From the NCBI GenBank assembly GCA_032249695.1, contig JAVVHE010000009.1:1-64000 (forward strand): a stretch of DNA of 64,000 nt. The letters run 5' to 3'. Source of the DNA: JAVVHE01 sp032249695. GTDB taxonomy: Bacteria > Pseudomonadota > Alphaproteobacteria > Sphingomonadales > Sphingomonadaceae. The position numbers and the translations under genes are program-made. The notes beneath the pieces were generated by a model. That model was not told the origin of the DNA and made no database searches. It saw only the letters and a list, made by a program, of their open reading frames with translations. The first letter of the stretch is position 1, and each line of letters starts with the position of its first letter. Shown one piece after another: positions 36,260-43,956 of this stretch.

Positions 36260-37441
36260 ATGACGCAAGTTCAAGTTCTCGACGCGAGCCCCGACCGGAG
36301 CGGTGGCTACAAGGTCGATGTCGGTCGCGGCCAGCGGGTCGGGCGGGTATCGTCGGAATGGTTCAGCCGCCCCGCCGATGAGCGCTATCTGTCGCTCGAT
36401 GCGCTGATGGCATCGGTGAAAGGCCGGGCCGAGCGCAGCCGCACACGCACGGTGGAGAGCGCCGCGGTCCGCGTCGAAGCCAGCCGTGACAATGCCGAAC
36501 GGCTCGACCTGATCCTGGCGGGTGCCGAACAGCCGATCGCGCCGACGCACTGGAGCTTCGGCCAACTGGCGGCCCTAGTCGGCGCGCCAGCGGCGTATCT
36601 GCGCCAGCTGCCCGCACCACTTGCAGGTATCAATCTGCAATACGGCCTCACCAACCATCGCGCGGAGCAGGTGAAGACCTTGGAGACCGACGACGGTCGC
36701 ATGGAACTGCGCGCCGTCACCGGTCCGGATTATGGCCGCATCTACGACCACGAGCTCGTTGCCGCCGTCCAGCGCATCGCAGGCAACGGCACGGGCGACA
36801 CGCGCTGGAAAGTGCCGGGCGTGCTCGACTGGTCGACCGGCATCTACAGTCCGATGGTCGATATCAGCACCGATACGACCACGCTCTATGCCACAGACCG
36901 CGACGTGTTCCTATTCCTGGTCGACGACCTCAATCCGATCGAGGCGGGCAAGCTTCCCGATGGATCGCCCGACCTCTACTTCCGCGGCTTCTATTGCTGG
37001 AACAGTGAGGTGGGCGCCAAGACGCTCGGTATCGCCAGCTTCTACCTTCGCGCCGTCTGTCAGAACCGCAATCTGTGGGCGGTCGAGGATTTCGAGGAGA
37101 TCAGCATCCGGCACAGCAAGTACGCCGCCAACCGCTTCGCGCATGAAGCGGCACCAGCGCTGACCCGGTTCGCGGTTTCCTCGCCGTTGCCGTTCGTCAA
37201 CGGCATCCGGCAGGCGCGTGAGCGCATCGTCGCGCGCTCCGATGAAGACCGCACCGATTTCCTGCGCAAGCGTGGGTTCGGCAAGGCAGAGACAGCCAGG
37301 ATCATCGACACCGTGCTGACCGAAGAGGGCCGCCCGCCCGGGTCCGTGTTCGACTTCGTTCAAGGCATCACCGCATCGAAGCTGCGCTGCTTCGACTTCA
37401 GGGTGACGTTGACGACCTCCGCGATCGCGTCACAGCCATAG
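36260..37441 (+). CDS. DUF932 plasmid/phage-type protein, 3' end replaced
   Basis: A 393-residue protein of the DUF932 family (phage/plasmid-like, TIGR03299-type), common on alphaproteobacterial plasmids and islands; its role is unknown. It starts MTQVQVLDASPDRSGGYKVD; WSFGQLAALVGAPAAYLRQLP, AVTGPDYGRIYDHELV and DLYFRGFYCWNSEVG are conserved blocks. After VFDFVQGITA (about 37373) the expected C-terminal helices are missing and a short unrelated tail (SKLRCFDFRVTLTTSAIASQP, written in two parts by origin) closes the frame. It is therefore probably truncated by a recombination event. Confidence 0.8.
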   Translation: MTQVQVLDASPDRSGGYKVDVGRGQRVGRVSSEWFSRPADERYLSLDALMASVKGRAERSRTRTVESAAVRVEASRDNAERLDLILAGAEQPIAPTHWSFGQLAALVGAPAAYLRQLPAPLAGINLQYGLTNHRAEQVKTLETDDGRMELRAVTGPDYGRIYDHELVAAVQRIAGNGTGDTRWKVPGVLDWSTGIYSPMVDISTDTTTLYATDRDVFLFLVDDLNPIEAGKLPDGSPDLYFRGFYCWNSEVGAKTLGIASFYLRAVCQNRNLWAVEDFEEISIRHSKYAANRFAHEAAPALTRFAVSSPLPFVNGIRQARERIVARSDEDRTDFLRKRGFGKAETARIIDTVLTEEGRPPGSVFDFVQGITASKLRCFDFRVTLTTSAIASQP

Positions 37442-37455
37442 ATCGGCGAGGCTCC

Positions 37456-37502
37456 GTCCTACGGCACAAATCTCCGGACGGTCCCACAGCACAAATCCCC
37501 GG
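37456..37502. repeat. two 22-bp direct repeats, 25-bp period, at the island's right side
   Basis: Copies at 37456-37477 and 37481-37502 match at 19 of 22 positions (core CACAAATCYCCGG). They lie just beyond the broken DUF932 end. Tandem terminal repeats like this occur at IS21-type insertion-sequence ends, so a relic of an IS end is possible; this is inference. The rest of 37442-37606 shows no gene. Confidence 0.5.
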
Positions 37503-37606
37503 ATTGGACGCGAAGCCGAGCGCGCAGCAGATCCACGGCCGCGAGCGTGCTTCCGTCTCGGGTAGCGTGTGCAGCCAGCGGCGGTTATCCGTTCCGCGTG
37601 CGTGAG

Positions 37607-37999
37607 ATGGTCCTTTCCGTCGCGGTACTGGCAGCGCTGGCGTTGGCCGGGGGCGGCGTGTGGCTGCTCGTGGCAAGGCGCGACCGCACGCGAGCGTGGC
37701 TGATGCTCGCGGCGGCGGCGGTGACGCTGTTCAATCTGTGGAGCTGGAGCGGGCTCGCTGACCGCCCGGCGCCAGGCGCCAAGCCGGCGCGCCGGCTATC
37801 CCAGCACCACGCAGTTGATCCCGGCGCCAGTCAGCGTGCGGGCGATCTGCGGGTCGTCGGAGACGGTCTGCAGCCGGCTGACGAACTCGCCCAGCGTCAG
37901 GCGGCCGTAGCGGCCGGGCTTGGCGGCGGCTGCGACGCGGCGCAGCTGCGCGCCCGACAGCTCGTTGACCATCCGGTCCGCGACGCAGCGCGCCTGTGA
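37607..37999 (+). CDS. possible small two-helix membrane protein
   Basis: From the ATG at 37607 the first 60 codons give two hydrophobic segments (VLSVAVLAALALAGGGVWLLV; WLMLAAAAVTLFNLW) separated by a basic loop ARRDRTRA. This composition is unlike the surrounding shadow frames and resembles small sphingomonad membrane proteins. After residue 65 the frame runs antisense to the lipoprotein gene to a stop at 37999 and loses coding character, so the true end may be earlier and the gene eroded. No good ribosome-binding site. Confidence 0.35.
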   Translation: MVLSVAVLAALALAGGGVWLLVARRDRTRAWLMLAAAAVTLFNLWSWSGLADRPAPGAKPARRLSQHHAVDPGASQRAGDLRVVGDGLQPADELAQRQAAVAAGLGGGCDAAQLRARQLVDHPVRDAARL

Positions 38000-38140
38000 G
38001 GGTGGCAGACCGCTCGCGATCAGCTTGTCGGCGATGCGCTCGCGCGGGGTGGCGCACGCGGCTAGAGCGAGCAGGCTGATGACGACTCCATGCTGAAGCC
38101 GCCGAGCGCCTACCGCCCTCCGCTCGTCCGTAGTCTGCAT
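37796..38140 (-). CDS. small putative lipoprotein
   Basis: A 114-residue protein. A hydrophobic signal (VVISLLALAACA) ends in a lipobox-like LALAAC with Cys29 as the candidate lipidated residue. The mature part has an IASGLPPSQARCVADRMVNE helix pair and a C-terminal GAGINCVVLG. The annotated start (ATG 38140) leaves a long n-region and overlaps the divergent sulfotransferase gene by 51 bp, so a later non-ATG start is possible. Function unknown. Confidence 0.65.
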   Translation of the reverse strand: MQTTDERRAVGARRLQHGVVISLLALAACATPRERIADKLIASGLPPSQARCVADRMVNELSGAQLRRVAAAAKPGRYGRLTLGEFVSRLQTVSDDPQIARTLTGAGINCVVLG

Positions 38141-39307
38141 CGACTGCTCCCGTGGTTGTGGCGGCGCGGCGCACCGCCGCCCGATCTCCGCGAAAAAACG
38201 CTCTTCCGCAACGCTTGTGCCGTCGCTCGGCTCGACGATTTCGGCATCGAGCCCGTGCTGCCAGCGCTGCGCGTCTATCTCGCTGCCGTTCGGTCCGAGG
38301 CGAACCTCACCCCGCTCGGCCGCACGATGACGCACGGGCAGGCGGTGCTGGCGCTCGTCGCCCGCGCGCGAACGCTTGAACTTCTGCGCCGCAACCCCGC
38401 CTGGTCCGAGCGCCCGCTCGCTCCGCCCGTCGTCATCGCCGGGCCGATGCGCAGCGGCACCACGCGCCTGCACCGGCTGATGGCGCTGCATCCGGGGCTG
38501 GTTCATCTGAAGCTCTACGAGGCGACCTTCCCCGTTCCCCCGCCGCGCTGGGCCCCCGACTGGCGGCGCCAGGCGATGGCCGGGCTGCTGGCGCTGGCGA
38601 AGCGTTCCAACCCGATGACGCTCGCCATCCACCCGATGAGCCCGCGCGAGCCCGACGAGGAGCTGGGGCTGTTCGAGACCGCCTTCTGGGGCGCGATGCT
38701 GGAAGCGCAGCGCCCGATCCCGTCCTACGCGCGCTGGTGCGAATCCGCTGATGCGCGTCCGGCCTACCAGTGGCTGGCGACGCTGCTGCGGATGATCGGT
38801 GGCGCGCGCGGGGACGATCCGAACCGGCCGTGGCTTCTGAAAACGCCGCAGCACATGGCAAACCTGCCGACGCTGATGGAGATCTTTCCGGGCGCGCGAA
38901 TCATCATGACTCAGCGCGATCCGGTGGCGGTTGTCGCTTCGTCGGCCAGCCTCGCCTGGCACAATATGGTGCTCCAGACCGACGTGCTCGATCCGCATTG
39001 GGTGGGACGCGAGTGGCTGTGGAAGACGCGGGACCGGATGCGCAAAGCCGCCGCGTTCCGCGCCGCTGCACTGCCGGGCACGGTGCTAGACGTTGGGTTC
39101 GAGGAAGCGACGCGCGATCCGCTGGGGGTGCTGGCACGGGCGCTGGCGTTTGCCGGGCTGGATTTCCCCGCACCGGTCCGCGCCGCGGCCGAGGCCTGGC
39201 TGGCGCGCGAGGCGGCGCAGCCCCGCCACGCGGCGCACCGTTATGAGCTCGCCGACTTCGGGCTGAGCGCCGACCAGGTGCGGGCGGAGCTGGCCGGGCT
39301 GCTGTGA
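38090..39307 (+). CDS. sulfotransferase family protein
   Basis: A 405-residue PAPS-dependent sulfotransferase-like protein. The 5'-phosphosulfate loop is GPMRSGTTRLHRLM (about 122-135) and the 3'-phosphate motif region is WLLKTPQHMANLPTLMEIFPG followed by RIIMTQRDPVAVVAS. The acceptor cannot be inferred; members of this group act on small metabolites or glycans. The ATG at 38090 lies inside the 5' end of the divergent lipoprotein gene. Confidence 0.85.
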   Translation: MLKPPSAYRPPLVRSLHRLLPWLWRRGAPPPDLREKTLFRNACAVARLDDFGIEPVLPALRVYLAAVRSEANLTPLGRTMTHGQAVLALVARARTLELLRRNPAWSERPLAPPVVIAGPMRSGTTRLHRLMALHPGLVHLKLYEATFPVPPPRWAPDWRRQAMAGLLALAKRSNPMTLAIHPMSPREPDEELGLFETAFWGAMLEAQRPIPSYARWCESADARPAYQWLATLLRMIGGARGDDPNRPWLLKTPQHMANLPTLMEIFPGARIIMTQRDPVAVVASSASLAWHNMVLQTDVLDPHWVGREWLWKTRDRMRKAAAFRAAALPGTVLDVGFEEATRDPLGVLARALAFAGLDFPAPVRAAAEAWLAREAAQPRHAAHRYELADFGLSADQVRAELAGLL

Positions 39308-39376
39308 CCCGCTGCGGCAGCGCAAGCCGCGCGCGCCGTCTCGTCCCAGCCGACGCGCGCCGCTATAGCTGCGGGC

Positions 39377-41566
39377 ATGCACGCGCCCCTGACGCCCCGG
39401 CCCGAACCGCAACGCCGATCGCGCTGGCGCGCCGCGCGGCGGACGGTGCTGATCGGCGGCGGCGCGGGGCTGGGCCTCGCCGTCGGCTGGGCGGTGTGGC
39501 CGCGCAGCTACCCCGTCAATCTCGCACCCCGCCGCGGCACGCATGTGGTGAGCGCGTGGCTGCGGATCGGCGAGGACGGGCGCATCGTCGTCATCTGCCC
39601 GCAGGCCGAAATGGGGCAGGGCACGCAAAGCGGTCTCGCCCAGCTGCTCGCCGACGAGCTTGGTGCCGACTGGCGGACGGTTGAGGTGGAGCCCGCGCCG
39701 CTCAGCGGCACTTACGCGAATGTTGCCGCCTTCGCCGACGCGGCTGCGGGCAAGGCGGGGATATTCGCCGGACTGGCGCGCTACGCGGTGACCGAGGCGG
39801 TGCAGCGCTTCGACCTGCAGCTGACCGGCGGCTCCACCTCGATCCGGTCGTTCCACCAGACGATGCGCGAGGCGGGCGCGGCTGCGCGCGCGGTGCTGTG
39901 CAAGGCCGCCGCCGAGCGCTGGGGCATGGACTGGCGCCGATGCGACACGCGCGACGGCTTCGTGATCGGCGGCGCCAACCGCATCCGCTTCGCCGAGCTT
40001 GCCGCCGACGCCGCGAAGCAGACTCCGCCGCGCCGACTGGAGCTGCGGCCGGTGCGGCCCGAGGGCGTGGTGCGACCGCGGCTCGACGTGCCCGCCAAGG
40101 TCGATGGCAGCGCGGTGTTCGGCATCGATGTGCGGCGGCCGGGCATGGTCTATGCAGCCGTCCGCCACGGACCGGCGGGCGACCGCGGCAAACCGCAGCT
40201 TCCCGCCAGCGCGCCGCCCGGAGCGATCGCCATGACCGGCGGGCCGGGCTGGGTGGCCGTGGTTGCCGACCGCTGGTGGGCGGCGAAGCAGGCTGCCGAC
40301 GCGCTGGCGCCCAAATGGGCCGCGAGCGCTGGGCTGGCCGACCAGGCGCAGATCGACGCCGCTCTCGCCCGGGCCGCCGCGGGCGGAGGGGAGTTGCCGG
40401 GGCAGGGCCGCCTCATCACCGCGGGCTTCAGCGTGCCTTACGTGGCGCACGCTTCGCTCGAGCCGATGAACGCCACCGCGCATGTCCACGACCGGCGCGT
40501 CGAAGTCTGGGCGCCGACGCAGTCGACGTCGCTGGTGACAGCCGCGGTCGCTCGCGCGCTCGACGTCGCCGAGCGCGACGTCACCGTCTATCCCACGCTC
40601 ATCGGTGGCGGTTTCGGGCGCAAGGCCGAGGTCGACGCCGCCGTGCAGGCGGCGCTGATCGCGCGCGACGTGCGCCGCCCCGTCCAGCTGATCTGGAGCC
40701 GCGAGGAGGAGTTCCGCGCCGCGCCGATGCGCCCCGCCGCGCACGCGCGCTATCAGGCGCGGCTGCGGCCCGATGGCGGGATCGAGGCATGGCACGCGCG
40801 CATCGCCTCCCAGTCGGTCGGCCAGCAATTTGCCAAGCGCAACATGCCAAGCCTGGCGTTCGGCGAAGGCAAGCCCGACAGCAGCGCGATCGAGGGCGCC
40901 GACGCGCTGCCCTACGCGGTCGGCACGCTGACGGCCGAGCATGTCAACGTCCTCGCCGCGGTCCCAGTTGGCTATTGGCGCAGTGTCGGCCACAGCTACA
41001 CCGCCTTCATGAACGAGCGGTTCGTCGACCGGCTCGCGGCCGAAGCAAAGCAGGACCCGATGCTCTACCGGCTGAGACTGCTGGCAAACCGCCCACGCCA
41101 CAAGGCGCTGCTGACCGCGGTGGGCGAGCGCGCGGGCTATGCGCAGGGCATGGGCGTCGCAATCCACGAGAGCTTCGGTTCGATCGCAGCCGTCGTCGCC
41201 GACTGCGCGCTGGAGCCTGCGCCGCGCGTCAAGCGCGTGACGATCGGCATCGACTGCGGGCAGGTGGTCAACCCCGATCTGGTCCGCCAGCAGATGGAAG
41301 GCGCGGTCGTGTGGGCGCTGAGCGCTGCGCTGAAATCCCGCGTCACCTGGCGCGGCGGCTACCCGGAGCAGGAGAATTTCGATCGCTTTACGCTGCTGCC
41401 GCTCGCCGAGACGCCGCGCATCGACGTGCTGATCGCCACCAATCCAGCCTACCCGCTTGGCGGAGTCGGCGAGGCGGGCGTGCCGCCGGTCGCGCCAGCA
41501 GTGGCGAACGCGTTCGCCGTGCTGACGGGCCGTGCGTTCGACACGCTGCCGCTGGTGTTCGCCTGA
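39377..41566 (+). CDS. molybdenum hydroxylase large subunit (IorB/aldehyde dehydrogenase type), Tat-exported
   Basis: A 729-residue xanthine dehydrogenase-family molybdopterin-binding subunit, closest in layout to isoquinoline 1-oxidoreductase beta subunits. A twin-arginine signal with ARRTVLIGGGAGLGLAVGWAV targets it to the periplasm. Cofactor motifs include EMGQGTQSGLAQLLADELG, GGGFGRKAEVD and PLGGVGEAGVPPVAPAVANA, whose Glu is the usual catalytic base. The [2Fe-2S] small subunit (IorA) normally adjacent is absent, so it is an orphan here. No MCD chaperone is nearby either. Confidence 0.88.
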   Translation: MHAPLTPRPEPQRRSRWRAARRTVLIGGGAGLGLAVGWAVWPRSYPVNLAPRRGTHVVSAWLRIGEDGRIVVICPQAEMGQGTQSGLAQLLADELGADWRTVEVEPAPLSGTYANVAAFADAAAGKAGIFAGLARYAVTEAVQRFDLQLTGGSTSIRSFHQTMREAGAAARAVLCKAAAERWGMDWRRCDTRDGFVIGGANRIRFAELAADAAKQTPPRRLELRPVRPEGVVRPRLDVPAKVDGSAVFGIDVRRPGMVYAAVRHGPAGDRGKPQLPASAPPGAIAMTGGPGWVAVVADRWWAAKQAADALAPKWAASAGLADQAQIDAALARAAAGGGELPGQGRLITAGFSVPYVAHASLEPMNATAHVHDRRVEVWAPTQSTSLVTAAVARALDVAERDVTVYPTLIGGGFGRKAEVDAAVQAALIARDVRRPVQLIWSREEEFRAAPMRPAAHARYQARLRPDGGIEAWHARIASQSVGQQFAKRNMPSLAFGEGKPDSSAIEGADALPYAVGTLTAEHVNVLAAVPVGYWRSVGHSYTAFMNERFVDRLAAEAKQDPMLYRLRLLANRPRHKALLTAVGERAGYAQGMGVAIHESFGSIAAVVADCALEPAPRVKRVTIGIDCGQVVNPDLVRQQMEGAVVWALSAALKSRVTWRGGYPEQENFDRFTLLPLAETPRIDVLIATNPAYPLGGVGEAGVPPVAPAVANAFAVLTGRAFDTLPLVFA

Positions 41567-41988
41567 CGCGGCAAGCACCGCGGACGATCGCAACGCGCTT
41601 TGGTCAGCCGCGCGGCGCGGCCTCTGCCAAGCTGCGCGGAGAGGAGGCGCTGCCGCGAACATGACGGCTCTGATTGCGATCGCCTTCTGCTCGGCGGCAC
41701 CTGCATTGGCGCAGGAGCGGACGGCCGGGTTCAGCGGCTCCAGATCATCGCGCCACCAATCACCTTGACGGTGTGCCGCAGGCGGCCGGATGCGGGCCCG
41801 CGGCGACGGCTGGTGCCGCAGGCCGGATTGCGCCAGATCGTGACGCCGAGCGCGGAGGATCGCGGACTGCTGCTCCATTTCGACGGGCATCGAAACATCC
41901 GAGCGCCATCGAAGCATCAAGCGCTATCCCCGCGCCGCGCCAACCCGCCCCGCTTGCCGCAGCAGCCACCGCAAGCGCATAGAGTGGC
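41567..41988. other. intergenic stretch with eroded fragments
   Basis: About 420 bp between the molybdenum hydroxylase and hemH. A 35-codon plus-strand frame at 41661-41768 begins like a signal peptide (MTALIAIAFCSAAPALAQ) but stops soon after, and the minus strand holds an ArsC-like scrap (separate entry). No intact gene is visible. The hemH promoter should lie at its right end. Confidence 0.45.
41806..41844 (-). pseudogene. possible ArsC-family N-terminal scrap
   Basis: Thirteen codons on the minus strand read VTIWRNPACGTSR, which closely resembles the opening beta strand and thiol loop of ArsC/YfgD arsenate-reductase-like proteins (VTIYHNPxCGTSR). Nothing before or after it in any frame continues the family, and there is no start codon. 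It may be an eroded remnant or a chance match. Confidence 0.25.
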
Positions 41989-43038
41989 GTGAGCCCGCGC
42001 GTGCCTTTGTTCGCTTCACCGGCGCATCCGCCGGTTTCGACTGGGCGCGTGGGCGTGCTGCTGACCAATCTCGGCACGCCCGACAAGCCGACGCCGTCCG
42101 CGGTTCGGCGCTATCTGGACGAGTTTTTGAGCGATCCGCGCGTGGTCGAGCTGCCGCCGATCCTGTGGCAGCCGATTCTGCGGCTCGTGATCCTGACGAC
42201 GCGGCCGTACAAGTCGGCTCGGCTCTATGGGTCGGTGTGGGACAAGGAGCGCGACGACTCGCCGCTCAGGCTTCATTTGCGCGATCAGGCGCACGCGCTC
42301 GATACGCCCGCGCTGCCCGTCCGTTACGCGATGCGATATGGCAAGCCGTCGATCCCCGCCGAGCTCAAAGCCATGAAGGACGAGGGGATCGACCGTATCC
42401 TGGTCGCGCCGCTCTACCCGCAATATTGCGCCGCCACGACCGCGAGCGCGCTCGACAAGGTCTATCGCACGCTGGAGCATATGCGCTGGCAGCCCGCGAT
42501 CCGCACGCTGCCGCCTTATTTCGACGATCCCACATATCTCGACATCATGGCCGAGGACATCCGCGACAAGCTGGAGCGGCTGCCCTTCCGGCCCGACCTC
42601 GTCATCGCCTCGTTCCACGGAATGCCGCGCCGCACGCTTGACAAGGGCGACCCTTATCATTGCCACTGCGCGAAGACCGCGCGGCTGATCGGCGAGCGGC
42701 TGGCCGTGCCCGTCAAGCTGACCTTCCAGTCGCGCTTCGGCGCGGCCGAGTGGCTGAAGCCCTACACCGAAGACGTGCTGGAGAGGCTGCCCAGGGACGG
42801 TGTGAAGAAGGTTGCCGTGATCGCGCCCGCCTTCAGCTCTGACTGCCTGGAGACGCTGGAGGAACTGAACATCCGCGGGCGCGAGGGCTTCCTGCACGCC
42901 GGGGGCGATGAATTCGCCTATCTGCCGTGCCTCAACGCCACTCCGCGCGGCATCCGCCTCTTGCGTCACCTGATCAACCGCGAACTTGCGGGCTGGGGCG
43001 AGTTGCCCGTAAGCGCCGGGCTCCAGGTCGCCGCCTGA
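41989..43038 (+). CDS. hemH: ferrochelatase
   Basis: A 349-residue class-I ferrochelatase that inserts Fe2+ into protoporphyrin IX, the last step of heme synthesis. VLLTNLGTPDKPTP opens the domain. The metal-side His lies in VIASFHGMPRRTL. LTFQSRFGAAEWLKPYT and APAFSSDCLETLEEL are typical. The start is a GTG at 41989, with another possible GTG at 42001. Followed by phaB 31 bp downstream. Confidence 0.95.
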   Translation: MSPRVPLFASPAHPPVSTGRVGVLLTNLGTPDKPTPSAVRRYLDEFLSDPRVVELPPILWQPILRLVILTTRPYKSARLYGSVWDKERDDSPLRLHLRDQAHALDTPALPVRYAMRYGKPSIPAELKAMKDEGIDRILVAPLYPQYCAATTASALDKVYRTLEHMRWQPAIRTLPPYFDDPTYLDIMAEDIRDKLERLPFRPDLVIASFHGMPRRTLDKGDPYHCHCAKTARLIGERLAVPVKLTFQSRFGAAEWLKPYTEDVLERLPRDGVKKVAVIAPAFSSDCLETLEELNIRGREGFLHAGGDEFAYLPCLNATPRGIRLLRHLINRELAGWGELPVSAGLQVAA

Positions 43039-43069
43039 GCGGCCATCACTCGGCGGGAGGTTACGAGGC

Positions 43070-43795
43070 ATGACACAGCGGGTTGCGCTGGTGACGGGCG
43101 GGTCGCGCGGGATCGGCGAGGCGATCTCGATCGCGCTGCAGAATATGGGCGCGAAGGTTGCGGCCAACTATGCGGGCAATGACGAGAAGGCCCGCGCTTT
43201 CACCGACGCGCACCGCATCCCGACCTACAAGTTCGATGTGAGCTCGGACGAAGCCTGCGCCGAGGGCGTCAAGCGCATCGAGGCCGAGCTTGGGCCGGTC
43301 GACATCCTCGTCAACAATGCTGGAATCACGCGGGACGCCGGGTTCATGAAAATGACGGGCGAGATGTGGGACGCAGTCATCGAGACCAACCTCTCCAGCG
43401 TCTTCCACCTGTGCAAGGCGGTCTTTCCCGGAATGCGCGAGCGCAAGTGGGGGCGGATCATCAACATCTCGTCGATCAACGGGCAGAAGGGCCAGTTCGG
43501 GCAGGTGAACTACTCGGCGGCGAAGGCGGGCCTAATCGGCATGACCAAGGCGCTGGCGCTAGAGGGCGCGCGCGCGGGCGTCACCGTCAACGCTGTCGCG
43601 CCGGGTTACATTGCCACCGACATGGTCGCAGCGATGAGCCAGGACGTGCTCGACAAGATCGCCGCGGGCATCCCGCTCGGCCGCCTCGGCTCGGCCGAGG
43701 ACGTCGCGCGCTGCGTCACCTTTCTCGCCGCCGAGGAGGCGGGCTGGATCACGGGTTCGACGATCAGCGTCAATGGCGGCCAACTGATGGATTGA
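43070..43795 (+). CDS. phaB: acetoacetyl-CoA reductase
   Basis: A 241-residue short-chain dehydrogenase that reduces acetoacetyl-CoA to 3-hydroxybutyryl-CoA for polyhydroxybutyrate. NADPH motif VTGGSRGIGEA, NNAGITRDAGFMKM, ISSINGQKGQFGQVNYSAAK (Ser-Tyr-Lys) and GAVAPGYIATDM-type loops match PhaB closely. GGGAGG lies before the ATG. No phaA or phaC is in the window. Confidence 0.92.
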   Translation: MTQRVALVTGGSRGIGEAISIALQNMGAKVAANYAGNDEKARAFTDAHRIPTYKFDVSSDEACAEGVKRIEAELGPVDILVNNAGITRDAGFMKMTGEMWDAVIETNLSSVFHLCKAVFPGMRERKWGRIINISSINGQKGQFGQVNYSAAKAGLIGMTKALALEGARAGVTVNAVAPGYIATDMVAAMSQDVLDKIAAGIPLGRLGSAEDVARCVTFLAAEEAGWITGSTISVNGGQLMD

Positions 43796-43839
43796 CCCTT
43801 GCCGCGGGGCGACACTTGGTGAACGGCCGCCGCTTGGGT

Positions 43840-43947
43840 CTACGACAACTTTTTTGCGAACTGGTCGAAGGTGAGGTCCCAGACCCCCGCAAAAGGGAGC
43901 CGGTCGAGTCCGTCGGCGAACTGCCACGCGGTGTCCGGCCCACGCAC
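43840..43947 (-). CDS. 35-residue ORF in frame behind the SDR stop
   Basis: From a GTG at 43947 (GAGGGGA 5 nt upstream) the frame encodes 35 residues: RGPDTAWQFADGLDRLPF, then AGVWDLTFDQFAKKLS, ending TAG at 43840-43842. It is rich in Trp, Phe and Asp, unlike shadow frames in this GC-rich genome, and looks like a real protein segment. It lies three codons beyond the SDR TGA and in the same frame. It may be a separate small protein, or a C-terminal extension cut off by, or read through, the TGA. No family recognised. Confidence 0.55.
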   Translation of the reverse strand: MRGPDTAWQFADGLDRLPFAGVWDLTFDQFAKKLS

Positions 43948-43956
43948 GGCGTCCCC

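Noticed and set aside
33324..38000. Duplicate of the tRNA-Arg 3' end as an attR site
   Set aside because: I scanned by eye for GGTTCGAATCC-type copies to the right of the island and did not find one. It may lie farther away or have eroded.
39086..41920. 944-codon minus-strand frame over the molybdenum hydroxylase gene
   Set aside because: It mirrors the plus-strand gene, has shadow composition and no recognisable domain.
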